NCBI GenBank assembly: GCA_026545225.1
Contig: CM048852.1
Span: forward strand, 62,259,146-62,323,145
DNA: 64,000 bases
Direction of reading: 5' to 3'
DNA from: Cornus controversa
Taxonomy: Eukaryota; Streptophyta; Magnoliopsida; Cornales; Cornaceae
Below the pieces are notes generated by a model. It was not told the DNA's origin and made no database searches. It worked only from the letters and a program-made list of their open reading frames with translations. Positions 23,638 through 34,652 of this stretch are shown piece by piece (the stretch's first letter is position 1; each line of letters starts with the position of its first letter). The position numbers and the translations under genes were made by a program.

Positions 23638-23781
23638 GTCCCAAGGCTCACATTTGTAGATGTCAATTTCTAAGATGGCGTCGAATCGAAAAGATTTGCT
23701 GCAAATATTGCACCTGAGGTAGTACCAAACGAGTTCTTCATCGGTTGGGTGGAACTGAAACCTAGGAGTGAGTGATGTCGT
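23638..23781 (-). pseudogene. NAC-domain transcription factor first-exon fragment
   Basis: The minus frame gives [18 protein letters not shown], then [20 protein letters not shown]. This is NAC subdomains A and B, which in intact genes read [16 protein letters not shown]...DVDIYKxEPWDLP. The match stops just after EPWDL at 23638, where first exons of NAC genes usually end, and the following sequence is not coding. NAC proteins are plant-specific transcription factors that need subdomains C-E for DNA binding; these are absent. The piece lies inside the 22711-24361 element, so I infer capture. GF to TP and RK to RC changes also suggest loss of function. Confidence 0.8.
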
Positions 23782-24097
23782 CAGTGTGGCTGAGTCGATG
23801 GTCATGAATGATCGAGTTTGCAAAAATCTTGGCAATCCTTTTAAAGAGAGAAAGAGATTAGATATTGGATTCTAAAGAGAGAAAATCTTCTATGGTTTGA
23901 ACAAAACTGGACAAACCGACTAGGGGTCTTTAAGGGGATTGTGGTGCCACTGGTGTGGGTTGGGATTGTGGTGGTGGTGTCAACTATAGTTGTGGTGGCA
24001 CCGGCGGTGTGGGTTAGGATTGTGGTGGTGGTGGTGTTGATTGTATAATATTTATATATATATCTATATATATAGTTATATACACATAGTATCACAG

Positions 24098-24128
<31 letters not shown>

Positions 24129-24370
24129 TACACATAGAGGTCACAAGTTAAAATGGGTTGGGTAATAATCATGGGTTTTTTGGTCTTTTTCCAATTCTTA
24201 TATTTTTATATTAAAAATTAATTCAATAATGACGGGTAATCTAGACATTTCACACTTTTTTAAATGAAAAAGCTAACAGGAGGTGTTGGTGATAAAATTG
24301 CACAAAGTTGTAGTCGCATGACAATACCTAAAACCTCATAGGGTGTCAATGAAGTTTACCCTTTTATTTT

Positions 24371-24694
24371 TTATGATAAAGTACAAAAGACCTTTGAACT
24401 ATATCTTCCATATAAAAAAGAACTCCTTTAAACTATATTTTTAACACTTAATATATTGGATTATCTTGTTTTTGGTAAAACACCCCCTCCCCCAACATTA
24501 ATGTCATTGAAATTTTGACATTAAAGTCGTGCATACATGTCACATGACTGGCCAAAATTTTAGAATGACTAAATTAATTGTTGTTATATGATGACAACAC
24601 ACGATTTGAAAACCCGAGTACCAAATTCAAATAAATCTCTTTTTTTTTTTGTGGCAGTGAGAAAGAGGTTCCTTTTACTGGTGAGGAGACAAAC

Positions 24695-24742
<48 letters not shown>

Positions 24743-24849
24743 CTGGTTTTGAATGAATGTGGTTATATTTTGGATTGTTTAAATTCATTTATTTATTTTT
24801 TATCTAAGCAAACTTACAAACAAAGAGAAACAAAATAAAAAAAAAGAGC
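24371..24849. other. AT-rich DNA with a long (AT)n microsatellite
   Basis: No gene seen. A pure (AT)n run spans about 24698-24740. A short text near 24380-24470 ('aagtacaaaagacctttgaa') resembles one end of another small repeat, but no partner was found. Confidence 0.5.
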
Positions 24850-26340
24850 ACCAAAATAAATCAACCAAGGTTACAAAGGAGATCACGATCGGTAGAGTGA
24901 ATGAGCCACCGAACCCAAACCTCCCAAACTAAATCTGACAATTTAGACTACAAACCCCATATGCTCAAGGAATGGACAACACAATTGAAAATGTCAGGAA
25001 CCCAAAGGAGCTTGCAGCTATGCATCTGAAACAACATAGAACTAGCATCATCAAAAACCATAGAGACCAAAGGAGATTGGGGTGATAGAGAAATCACTGA
25101 GTGACAGTCTCCTTCCCTAGGAAGCACAGATACTTCTACAAGATTAACGTACTCGTATCAGATACATATCAAATACCGATACTACTCGAATACTCCCGTA
25201 TACGTGTCCGATAGTTCCTAAATGTATATATAATTTTAAAATATTTTTTTTTAACACATATCTGATACTTCTTAGATACTTTGACCATGTATCTGATACT
25301 TCTCATATATTTCAGAATGCATTTCTAACAAGTTTTGAACAATAAAATGTAACTTTATCAATAATAATATCATAGTATAATTGTTAAGAAAAGTTTAAAT
25401 TTATTCAAAAAAATAAGTGTTGAGATATATATCATAATTTGAAAAAAAAAAATTATCCATGCAAATTATGCAATATGATTCTTAACTATTATTTTGTTTG
25501 TTAATCATGATATTTTATAAAGAAATGTTAATAACTTTAATTTTCTTGTATATATAAAAATATAATTTGTTATTTTTATATTGATGTATCTTGTCGTACC
25601 CGTATCATATTTTTTTTATATTTATCGTATCACCGTACCCGTATCGTATCATACCCGTATTCGTATCCATGCTTCCTAGGAAACATCAATCGTAGAATAA
25701 ACCATAACAGAATGAGCTTTAAGTTTTCTTGAAGCACTATAGCTTCAGCCATTTTAGCATTTCGGACACACTCAAAATACAAAGAAGCATTCTTTGATTA
25801 GTCTTCCCTCATAATCCCAAAGGATCAAACCACCCCCATAACTATAAACCTCAGCTGAGAAAGAGGCATCAAAGTTGAGCTGCAAACATCCCTCTAAAGG
25901 CACTGACCATTTGGATGGAACCAAGGGATGGGGAGGAATTGGCATCGAGAAAGAAAATTGGTGAATAAGAACCTTTTTAAATTCCATAAACTCATAACAA
26001 ACTTTGGAGACAATATCTGAAACCTCCTTGTGAATCTTCTGATAGACCAAATCATTTATAACTTTCCAAATGTGCTAACAAATGGAATCTCCTAACTTAT
26101 ATAGATTTACTTTCTGGGAAATTAGAACATTTAGACATGAGCTTAGTCCAAACTTAAAACCATTTCCTATTCTCGTCAAATTTGAATTCAGTTTTAAGAG
26201 GAGAGTATTTCCAAATTGATCTAGAAAATGAGTAGTAAAATAGCAGGTGGCCAACTAATTCAACTGCAGAGCCTTATAACAGACAATTAACTTCAACTAA
26301 GAGACCTCTTGAGTGTAAATTAAAGAAGTAGTCTATTTTG
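24850..26340 (-). pseudogene. LINE (non-LTR retrotransposon) 3' coding remnant
   Basis: Read on the minus strand from right to left. Near 26280-26200 a zinc-binding-like tail (VELVGHLLFYYSFSRSIW) resembles the region that follows plant LINE reverse transcriptases. At 25930-25780 comes an RNase H-like start: WSVPLEGCLQLNFDASFS and GGGLILWDYEGRLIKE. At 25770-25690 the helix continues (EAIVLQENLKLILLW). After a 563-bp insertion it resumes at 25116 with EGDCHSVISL. Such RNase H domains with a DFD.../EGD... pattern are common at the end of plant LINE proteins. Stops and the insertion make it a dead copy. Confidence 0.7.
25117..25679. mobile_element. hAT-like non-autonomous element inserted in the LINE remnant
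   Basis: The ends 'ctaggaagcacagatac' and (inverted) 'ctaggaagcatggatac' form terminal inverted repeats. The interior shares long stretches with the element at 58709-59252 ('ttctaacaagttttgaac', 'catagtataattgttaagaa'), so they are one family. The other copy has an 8-bp duplication, which points to the hAT superfamily. Here no matching 8-bp flank was found. Both sides read as parts of one RNase H domain, which supports an insertion. No coding capacity. Confidence 0.75.
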
Positions 26341-26590
26341 GTGTAGAGCAACAAGACTTCATGTTTGTGCAGATGGCAATGGCAATGCCAATCATGTTTT
26401 ATTTTTATTTTTATGAATTTCCTCAATTGGTCCCTCATGAGGATGTTATCGATGTTTTGAAAAAGATTTTTTCCTTACCAAGTCCATCTCCTGATTCACC
26501 ATTTATGTTTAATTCTAGGTCCTTGAACTTTTTGCCGTCAAAATTTGGTGAATTCAATTGGGACTCTTCACACGAATCAATCTCATAAGT
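26341..26590. other. Unassigned stretch with a 75-codon plus-strand ORF
   Basis: A plus-strand frame at 26361-26588 (MFVQMAMAMPIMFYF...) has a Ser/Pro-rich middle and ends HESIS just where the LTR unit inserted. I do not recognise it. The insertion at 26591 cuts whatever sequence was here. Confidence 0.25.
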
Positions 26591-28933
26591 TGTCACGCCC
26601 CGAATTTCTAGCACCTGGAGGGGCATGAAAAATGGGGGTGATTGGATGAAACCTCAACTGGTTCACACACTTGAACCCTTCGATCCCAAGACTTAGTTTT
26701 GTGTGTGTCTAAGATATTAAGATGGGACCAAGCCCATTAGAAAGAGAGTTTAAATTCACTCAATTTTAAAGAAAACTACTCTCAATTTCATTTCAAAATG
26801 AATGAACTATGTCCGTCTGAAGTTAGGGACAATTTCAACGCATGATGTGAACAATACATTCGCTTAATCGAATATGTACTTTCGATTAATCAAAGCTATG
26901 ATTAATCGAAGTTCTATTGAAACTTCAATCAAAAAATGCTAGTTTTGTGATCCAATTTTACTAAATTTTTTTGATTAATTGAACATGGAACCCTTTGGCA
27001 TAAATTTTCTTTTATGTCATATTTTCCATTAGAACATCCAAAGCTCACTCACCACTATGTATTTATTCCACATACATCCCCATACATTTTATACATCTAA
27101 AAACACGTACGAAATTATTTGAAATCATAAGCATATCTCAATTACATCATAAACATCGGATCAAGTCCGAAAATATATGCAACGTCTAATTTCCTAAAAG
27201 TAGAACCAACATGACAAACTATTTGTCTAACATCCATATTACAATTTCTCAAAAATGTCAACATGACACATACATATATAGATACTAAAAACTCCAAAAA
27301 TGCTATCGAGTACTCCACGTAACTATTCAAGTTTCATCCATTGCCGGTGTCTTATCTGAAAAAGTTTGGGGGAGAAGGGTGAGCAAACAACTAGCTCATT
27401 AGGAATGCCCCAACCCACCCAGGCATTGACCCAACACTGACCTACATGATTTGTAATCATTATGTCACTATTTTACATGACATGCTCAACACTTGTATGC
27501 CAATCCAATCCAATGCAATACATATATGTATTTAAAACATTCATCATGCTTAACAGTTAAATATATAAGCATATTTAGATTCACGTATTTTTGAGTCATA
27601 ATTTGATACTTATACATGATTGGTCAACTTCGACGGTCATGTAGTGTTGGACAATTTCAAGGACACTCGTATGATTGGACAACTCCGAAGATCATACATT
27701 TTTGACAATAGATTGGTCTTGCCATTGTGATTTGGCAACTCCAACGATCATATGATTTTAGACTACTCCGATTTCTAGACATTAGCCTCGATATGATTGG
27801 ACAACTCTGACGGTTATACCTTAGTAGAAAATTTTACCACTTCCATATCATGGTTGGATAACTCTGAATCTCATGTATGGATCACTTGGACAAAACTTTG
27901 ACATATATATATCTATATGCACATTGAGCAATATATCACATATGACATATTTCTCATGCTCTCCTACATACATTCATGTTTTATATCAATCTAATCATGC
28001 ATCATATTCTCATATACCACATATATACACATATGTATCCATATTCATATATATACCTCATACATGTATACAAAGCCACATATATCAATCATATGCTTGC
28101 AATTCCATACATATCACATGTATAAACTCACAATTATCACATATCACAAATATGATCAACTTTAACATGCATTTAATCACAATGAAAGGGAAAAAATATT
28201 ATACATAATCACACCACCCTCCCAAGTTTGCTAAACTCAACCAAACCCTCTCAAACTCACCAATAGCCTATAAAACGACAATTAAGAGAGAAAAAAATAC
28301 CCCTACCTCGAGATTCAAGATTCTTTTAGTAAAATCATAGAATTTCTCCAAGCTTTGCCTTGTCAAAATTACACTTTGTTCTGTTCAAACCGAAGCTCTT
28401 GACCTGTAGAACATAAAATTCTTCTTCGGGAACATCTAAATCCAAACTCAAAGTCTCTAAAATGTCAAGAGAATGAGAAGAGATGAATATAAGGGGGAGA
28501 GCAGTTATGGCTGATTGTAGTGGTTGTGTCAAATAAGGAAATATCCTAGCCACTTGATATTTATATATCACTTTAGGCATTAAAAGACCAAAATGCCCTT
28601 AAGTCACTTAATGTACCCTCCCGACCTCCGTTTTTTATTCCGAAAGTGACTACGGTTCTAAAATCACTTCATTAACTTTTTTACTATTTCATTTGGTCTA
28701 AAATCAAAAATAATATTTTTCAAAAAAATATATGGTTTATCGGGCCCACCTGAGCCCCGCCGACCCAAAAATCTTAAAATGAGCCAAATGACTCAAAAAC
28801 ATCCCCGAACCTCTAAACAAATTCCTAAACATGCATTTCATATTTATAACACATGCAACATCATTTCACATTATTTATGTGACAATAAATGGAAATAAAA
28901 AAAATCCAGTTAAAATTGGACCCAGTTTCTACA
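26591..28933 (-). mobile_element. Solo LTR-like unit, copy 1, with TAAGT target duplication
   Basis: The unit starts 'tgtcacgccccgaatttct' and ends 'cccagtttctaca', giving TG...CA. TAAGT flanks both sides (26586-26590 and 28934-28938), a perfect 5-bp duplication of the kind LTR retrotransposons make. It is a diverged inverted copy of 49604-52074: both have an end GGGGCGTGACA, the block 'aggtgggttggggyat', and 'gctcacccyt' in the same order. No coding region for gag or pol is present. By comparison with plant Del/Tekay-like elements, whose long LTRs end in this way, the sense strand is probably minus. Confidence 0.8.
27600..27860. repeat. Short tandem motif in LTR copy 1
   Basis: The phrase 'atgattggacaactc' or a variant recurs about five times with spacing near 50-60 bp, each followed by a gga/gat-rich motif and 'tcat'. 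LTR copy 2 has its own tandem block at the matching place (50790-50970). Confidence 0.65.
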
Positions 28934-28938
28934 TAAGT

Positions 28939-29491
28939 GCTTGAATGTTGCTAGGATTTTGTACTACCCCTTAGTGGACAAGTAACAATACAAAAATTTC
29001 TGGGCCGACATCATCTCAGGGTTCAGGCAATTGTGGCTCTATTGTTTTGCATTCTCATCGAGGTAAGCCGTATAAAGATGAAGCTACTATTGTAATGAAC
29101 AGCACCGAGAGACAACTAATTTAGCCCTAATAATATTAAGATAAGATGATAAAGATAGGATGAGTTGACAAAATCTAATTGGAAGTAAAGATTACATTTA
29201 TACACATTATCAAGAAGCATGAACTACCGTCGTTTCATATAAGAGCAAAATAGTCAATTTGTATGTCACTTAATGCAAACTTGACGTTGTGGTCTTATGT
29301 TTATAATTAACTTAGTTTATGGAGTTATTTTGTAGTACAAGAGGGCTATCTGCAAAATGGAAAAAGTTCAGGAATATGTTTAACGACTTAGTAAAATGAA
29401 AAAGCCTATCATATATATATGTGTGTGTGTGTGTGTGAGATTTATTATTCATTAAGAATGTATGTAAAATAATACGAATAATGCATATAAA

Positions 29492-29535
<44 letters not shown>

Positions 29536-30044
29536 TTATCTTCATTTTAAAATGTATATAACAAATAAAAATTCTCTTGTTATATTTTAATTACTTAACT
29601 ATTCCACATATCATTTTTCTTTTTAAATAATAGCATACCCTATTCGAACCCATTAGAGTGTATAAGTTTTTTGTGGGAGTTTTGTTTTTCCTTTTCTAAT
29701 GTCTTGCACGAGACACTCTTTATTTTATTTATTTTATTTTACGAACAAAATAAAAATGTTACAACTTAAAAGTGGTGGTTTTGAATAAAAGTAGTTTGTA
29801 TGTGATAACTTGCGCCACAAAGAGAGAGAGTAGGAGCGCGAAAACAACAAAATATAAAATTGGTTAGAGCAGGAGTGCCTCTAGAGCTCTTGTATATATG
29901 TGTGTGCACACGCATGTGTGTGAAATGTTTTCAATATTTGTAATTATTCTAAAGGCCATTATATACTTTGTGAAATAATAAAAATATAATTGCATAAGTT
30001 TGAGAAAATATATTTGAGTTATAAGTAATATTTTTTTCTTCTAT
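28939..30044. other. AT-rich intergenic DNA with microsatellites
   Basis: No gene seen. There is a (GT)n run near 29421-29438 and a long (AT)n run near 29490-29532. A short plus-strand open stretch (SGPTSSQGSGNCGSIV...) near 29005-29120 could not be identified. Confidence 0.5.
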
Positions 30045-30049
30045 ATTAG

Positions 30050-30307
30050 TGTTGACAACCATTGACTCTAAAAGTTTAAGCTATTAAAGAGGGATGTAAC
30101 TTGAATATTTAAAGCTCTAACACGCCACCTCAAGTGCGATTTGGTAGAGCACTTGCATGGGCCTTTATGGGGACTGAGTGATAGTTTTTAATTATGAGGA
30201 CATGGGATTTGCTGCTGAATAGGCTTTGATACCATGTTGACAACCATCTACTCTAAAAGTTTAAGATATTTGAGAGGGGTGTAACTTGAATATTTAAAGC
30301 TCTAGCA
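30050..30307 (-). mobile_element. TRIM (terminal-repeat retrotransposon in miniature)
   Basis: Two 73-bp direct repeats, 30050-30122 and 30235-30307, begin TGTTGACAACC and end TCTA(A/G)CA. Between them lie 112 bp with no coding. On the minus strand, the LTR ending TTGTCAACA is followed directly by TGGTATCAAAGCC (30234-30222), a primer-binding site for initiator-Met tRNA. Just before the other LTR is a purine-rich GAGGTGGCG tract. Flanks are ATTAG and AGTAG, a 5-bp duplication with one mismatch. Every structural hallmark of a TRIM is present in 258 bp. Confidence 0.88.
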
Positions 30308-30312
30308 AGTAG

Positions 30313-31019
30313 GAGATACATAATATTAGTAATAATTAAATTAAAAAAATGATAGTGTATTTTTTATTTTTAAAGAAATGCGAAATGAGAAATCTATAAA
30401 TTTATTCTAGATTCTTAAGGTGTTTAAATTTTCGTACGTGAAAGGATTACTTTAAAGAATTCTAAAATGACAACCATCTTAATTAAATAAAATATCAAAT
30501 ACATGGGTGTATACACACATTTAATATTTTTAGACTATATATTTGAATTTTTATCAAATAAATAGAGAAACAAAAGTGATCAATATGAAGCCATTGACAT
30601 ATGGCAATTTATTTATTTATTTAATATTGTAGGCTCATTCTTAATTTTACACATTTCTAACCGTTCTTATTCAATATTAGGTACATTTTAGTCATTGTCA
30701 TCTATTCAAATAATGAACCCTTGACCTTTCACTTTGAAAAAAGAGGAAATACCATCGGATCACAAGACTCGATGGTCACATTTAGAAGTACTATGTAACT
30801 TAGATGATTACATAGTAGAGATGATGTATAAATAATTCCTCACTTAAAAAAGAAGACGAGAAATATAGAATTGAAAACGATTTTTGACAAATAAATGATT
30901 GTCACTAGAAAGTTTATCATCAATAATTCATCATTTCTCTCATCTTTTATTTTAAAAATTTTTTTTTTTGATGCATTTTGGGTCATAGGGGTGACTGTGT
31001 AATTTAACTTATTTATTTA
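30313..31019. other. AT-rich intergenic DNA
   Basis: No gene, RNA gene or clear repeat seen. Confidence 0.4.
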
Positions 31020-31028
31020 TATTTTTTA

Positions 31029-32326
31029 GGGTTAAATGCATTAAACCCCCTTCAACTATTTTCTCTCTCTCAAAAAACCCCCTCAACTATCATTTGGACA
31101 CTTTACCCATGAACTATCTTTCTCTCTCTCAAAAAATGCCCTCAACTATCATTTGGACACGTAACTCCCTGAACTATTTTCTTTCTCTGCAATAAACTCC
31201 AAATCGTTAAATTACTGTCCAAAATCTATCCTTAGTTGACACACGTGACCTACTCCAAATTTAGAATGCCAAAAATACCTTTATGTCTATTAGACCCATT
31301 ATATATATAAATATGCCTTATATCTCAACCTCTACAACCAACATATCTTATTTTATTATATTTTCTTCTTATATATCTCTTTATATATATTTATTTATTG
31401 TATTTTATAAAAAAAATTTATTCTTATTGACTTATAATTTTGTATTTATTATATTATATTTATATATTATATATAATTGTATTTATATATATCTCTTATT
31501 TTATTGTATTTTCTTCTTATATATATTTATTTATTTATTATTATATATATCTTTATATTTATATATATATATTTTATTTATTGTATTTTATAAAATATTT
31601 TTATTCTTATTGACTTATAATTTTGTATTTATTGTATTTTATTTATATTTTTTTATTTATTGTATTTCATTTATATTTTTTATTTATTGTATTTTATTTT
31701 GTTATATTTGTATTTTTTGAGTAACCAATTTTGTATTTATTGTATTTTATAATTTTTTTATTCTTGTTTTTTATAAAATTTTAATTTATTGTATTATATT
31801 ATATTATATTTTTGAGCAAGAAAAAAATTATTTATTGTATTTTATAAAAAAATCATAAATAAAACTTGAACTGAAAAATGAAATCTGAAACTGAAAACTT
31901 CGTTATGAAAGCTTTCAAATTATGCTTAAGGATTGTCAAAATTTTGACATCACTTTTATTTTTTCAGAAATGGAAACTGCGTTACCAATTGCGATTCCTG
32001 CTGTGACTTAAAAAAAAATAATAATAAAAATAAAAATAAAAATTGAAATCTGGAATTGAAAGTGCTACCAAACAGGGCTTTAGTCTACTTCACCAACAAT
32101 CATACATATTAACTAAGGACAAAAAAGTAATTTGATTTTTTTGGTAAATGTTAGTTAACAATTTGTTCTTAAGTGTGTGTTTCGTATAGTTCTGGGGGAT
32201 TTCTTGTAATCTGGTAATAATTTAGTGAAATTTCTTGTAATCTGATGATAGTTCAGAAGTCAATTTGTAGTGCAGAAAATTTATTGCAATATGGTCATAG
32301 TTTGGGAGATTTAATGCACTTAACAC
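31029..32326. mobile_element. Mutator-like element with perfect 9-bp target duplication
   Basis: The left end 'gggttaaatgcattaaaccc' pairs with the inverted right end (complement of 'gatttaatgcacttaacac'). TATTTTTTA flanks both sides (31020-31028 and 32327-32335). Near the left end a 'ccctcaactatcatttggac' block is repeated in tandem. The 1298-bp interior is extremely AT-rich ('ttatttattgtattttat' text) and only makes a low-complexity open frame. Confidence 0.8.
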
Positions 32327-32479
32327 TATTTTTTATTTATTTTTTATGAGAAATCTGTCCGTGTACGTCTTCCAGGTGTCGAGACTAATATTTCTCCGTA
32401 GGTGCATCTGCAGATTAACGCGCCTTAGGAACTCTCAGGACTAGTCCCAAATGAAAATGATAGGAGTAATAAAATATCG

Positions 32480-32589
32480 CTGTTGTGCTCCCACTGCCAT
32501 GCCGATTCCAACTTTTTAGAGAGAGTGAGTGGGAGAGAGAGCTCTTAGGTTTATCAAACTGTGACTCCCAATTTTACAATCAACTACAG
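32480..32589 (+). other. Probable 5'UTR exon of the RRM/RS gene
   Basis: A leader rich in gagaga ends 'caactacag' before a good donor, GTATGT at 32590. The coding ATG at 34653 stands directly after an acceptor (tttgctgcag). This supports a non-coding first exon and a 2063-bp intron. The upstream border is approximate. Confidence 0.5.
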
Positions 32590-33589
32590 GTATGTATGTG
32601 ACTACCCTTGATTTTCTCCTCTCTGAGTCTCTCTTTTATCTGTCATTTGAAACAGTGGCTTAGTTATATGATGGTGTTTTGTTTATCTGATTCTATCAAG
32701 TTTTGCAAATCGCTGAAACATAAAAATCGTTATCATGTGTAGAGAGTATGAAATGTTGCTTGTTGGATGGTTTTAATTATGCATATAAGCTGTTTGATAA
32801 ATTTTGTATTTGCACATCTAATTTCTGAACATCAACTTTGAAAAATCTATAGGTGTTGATTTTTCATAAACGAATATTATACCGTTTAATTCAAGCTCAT
32901 CACTAAAGCATACTTTGACTTGATACTTTGCATTTGAAAGAAACGGAAGTGGCTTCCTAAAAATTTATTGGATCTTTTCCATGTGATCTGTCGAATCGAT
33001 TATTTAGAACAAGAAAATCATGCATTCAAATGACTTTGATGTTCTTTCAATATATGAGAACACTTTATGCGTTCCTAAAGCACCATTGAATACCTTCGAC
33101 TCTTCACCTCTATGACTCAAGCGAGAACTGTTCTAGTTGGTGAAAACTAGGTCGTGGCAAAACTCTCAAACTTCTCTCTGGTCAGCTCAGAGAAAGTTAC
33201 GTAAAAAAAATTGGTAAAATCCCCACCCCAAAAAAAAGAAACTATAACTCTTCAGTGGGGTTTTTTGCAATTAACCCTAATTTTTTTTATGATCGATCAT
33301 ATATATGCTATGCATATATAGAATGCTACTTGGGCTAGAGGTGGGAACTGGGTACTTATGGGTAGGAGAGTAATAGCATATAAGACTATATGTATTTTTT
33401 GATATTCGCAAAAAATATAGCTGAGAAAGATTCCATAGTTTTTTTTTTTGGTGGAGAATGAATAATTAGGGCTTTCAGTAGGGAGCTTGTAGAGAGAGAG
33501 AGAGAGCGCTTGTAGTGAGAGAGAGACTGTTGAGTGAATACCATGGTGAACATGAGAGGGGCAGTTATGTCTTTTTATATAATAGGATT

Positions 33590-33745
33590 TTTTCAATTAA
33601 ATAACAATAAAAAGTACATGGGTATAATATTCATTTCACCACTTCTTTAGTCTGACAACTCTAACAGGGAAGGTCAGTGTTATTTTTGAAAACAAAGGGG
33701 AGGTCCCTGTTATTTTGGCAATCTACAGGAGGTCAGTGTAATTTA
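33590..33745. mobile_element. Right end of a Mutator-like element, partner not found
   Basis: The inverted text at the right edge begins 'gggtaaattacactgacctc', matching the end style of the defined MULEs. It sits in the 5'UTR intron of the RRM/RS gene. A second end of the same family is at 41690-41930. No left end or duplication was found. Confidence 0.4.
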
Positions 33746-34652
33746 CCCAAATATTTGTCATGTCAAATGTCTGGAATTGACTTTTAGGGCATACAATTCC
33801 CACAATTTTCACTTTGATGTAATATGGTTTCGATTTTAGGTTTTGTTTTGGTGACAAATGATATTGATCATGTTTGACGTTGTTGCATGATGTTCCTATG
33901 TATCTGAGTACCTTTTTAAAGGGTTCCTATTGTGAAATTTGCGTAGAGAAGAAGAGGGAAGAAAGCCAGTCGTGTATATTCAATTGTACAATATGCAATC
34001 GTAAGAATTAAAAAAAAAATGCCCTAAAGGCTAACCAACTAAAAAGAAAAGAAAATACAATATTACCTCTAAAATGAATAAATAAGAAAAATCTCTAACA
34101 TACATCTCTAGCACCTATATATTTTAATTTATATTGATATCAAAAGATTGTAAATTATTGTTGTTGAGTGAAGTGTGTTGTTAGTGATATTGGCATTTTC
34201 TTCAGTTGAAATATAAAAATATTATGCGATGATGTGAAATTCGTCATATTTGCAGTCTCCACCCCTTTAGTATTAGAAAATGCTTCGTACGGAAAAACAG
34301 GTTGATTTCTTTTATAATCATTTAGACATACATTGGCGTGTTCTTAGTTGTCATTGGTAATATTGGCGTGTTCTTCGGTTGAAATACAACCACAAACCCC
34401 ATCTCCCCTCCCCTGAAAAAATAAAAGAAACAAGGAAAAAGGAAAACCTTAGGAAATGATACCTAGGTAGAAAACAAGTTGATTTATTTTATTTTAAGAA
34501 TAGCAGATTTATCTGTCAACAAGTTGTCAGTTTTCCGGTGCTGCAAACATGATTTCTATGTGCATTTTGTCAGCCAATTTCTTCACTTATAATTTCGTAA
34601 TATTATATGCAGCTTTAGATATGTGAAGTGATTTTAATTTCTTTTGCTGCAG

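Larger units (their letters stand above)
22711..24361. mobile_element. Mutator-like element carrying a NAC gene fragment (Pack-MULE-like)
   Basis: The left end 'agataaacttcattgacacc' pairs with the inverted right end (complement of 'ggtgtcaatgaagtttaccc'). The similarity continues inward for roughly 100 bp ('tattgtcatgcggctataac' against an inverted near copy). TTTTATTTT flanks both sides (22702-22710 and 24362-24370), a 9-bp duplication, though of low complexity. The 1651-bp interior contains an ACC-rich stretch (23034-23440) and the first-exon piece of a NAC gene. Elements of this superfamily are known to pick up host gene pieces. Confidence 0.75.

Noticed and set aside
31283-31720. 145-codon Ile/Tyr/Phe-rich ORF looking like a membrane protein
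   Set aside because: It is an AT-only 'ttatttat' repeat inside a MULE, with no residues of other kinds.
33200-33745. Complete MULE in the RRM/RS 5' intron
   Set aside because: Only the right end is clear; the left candidate near 33214 does not pair.
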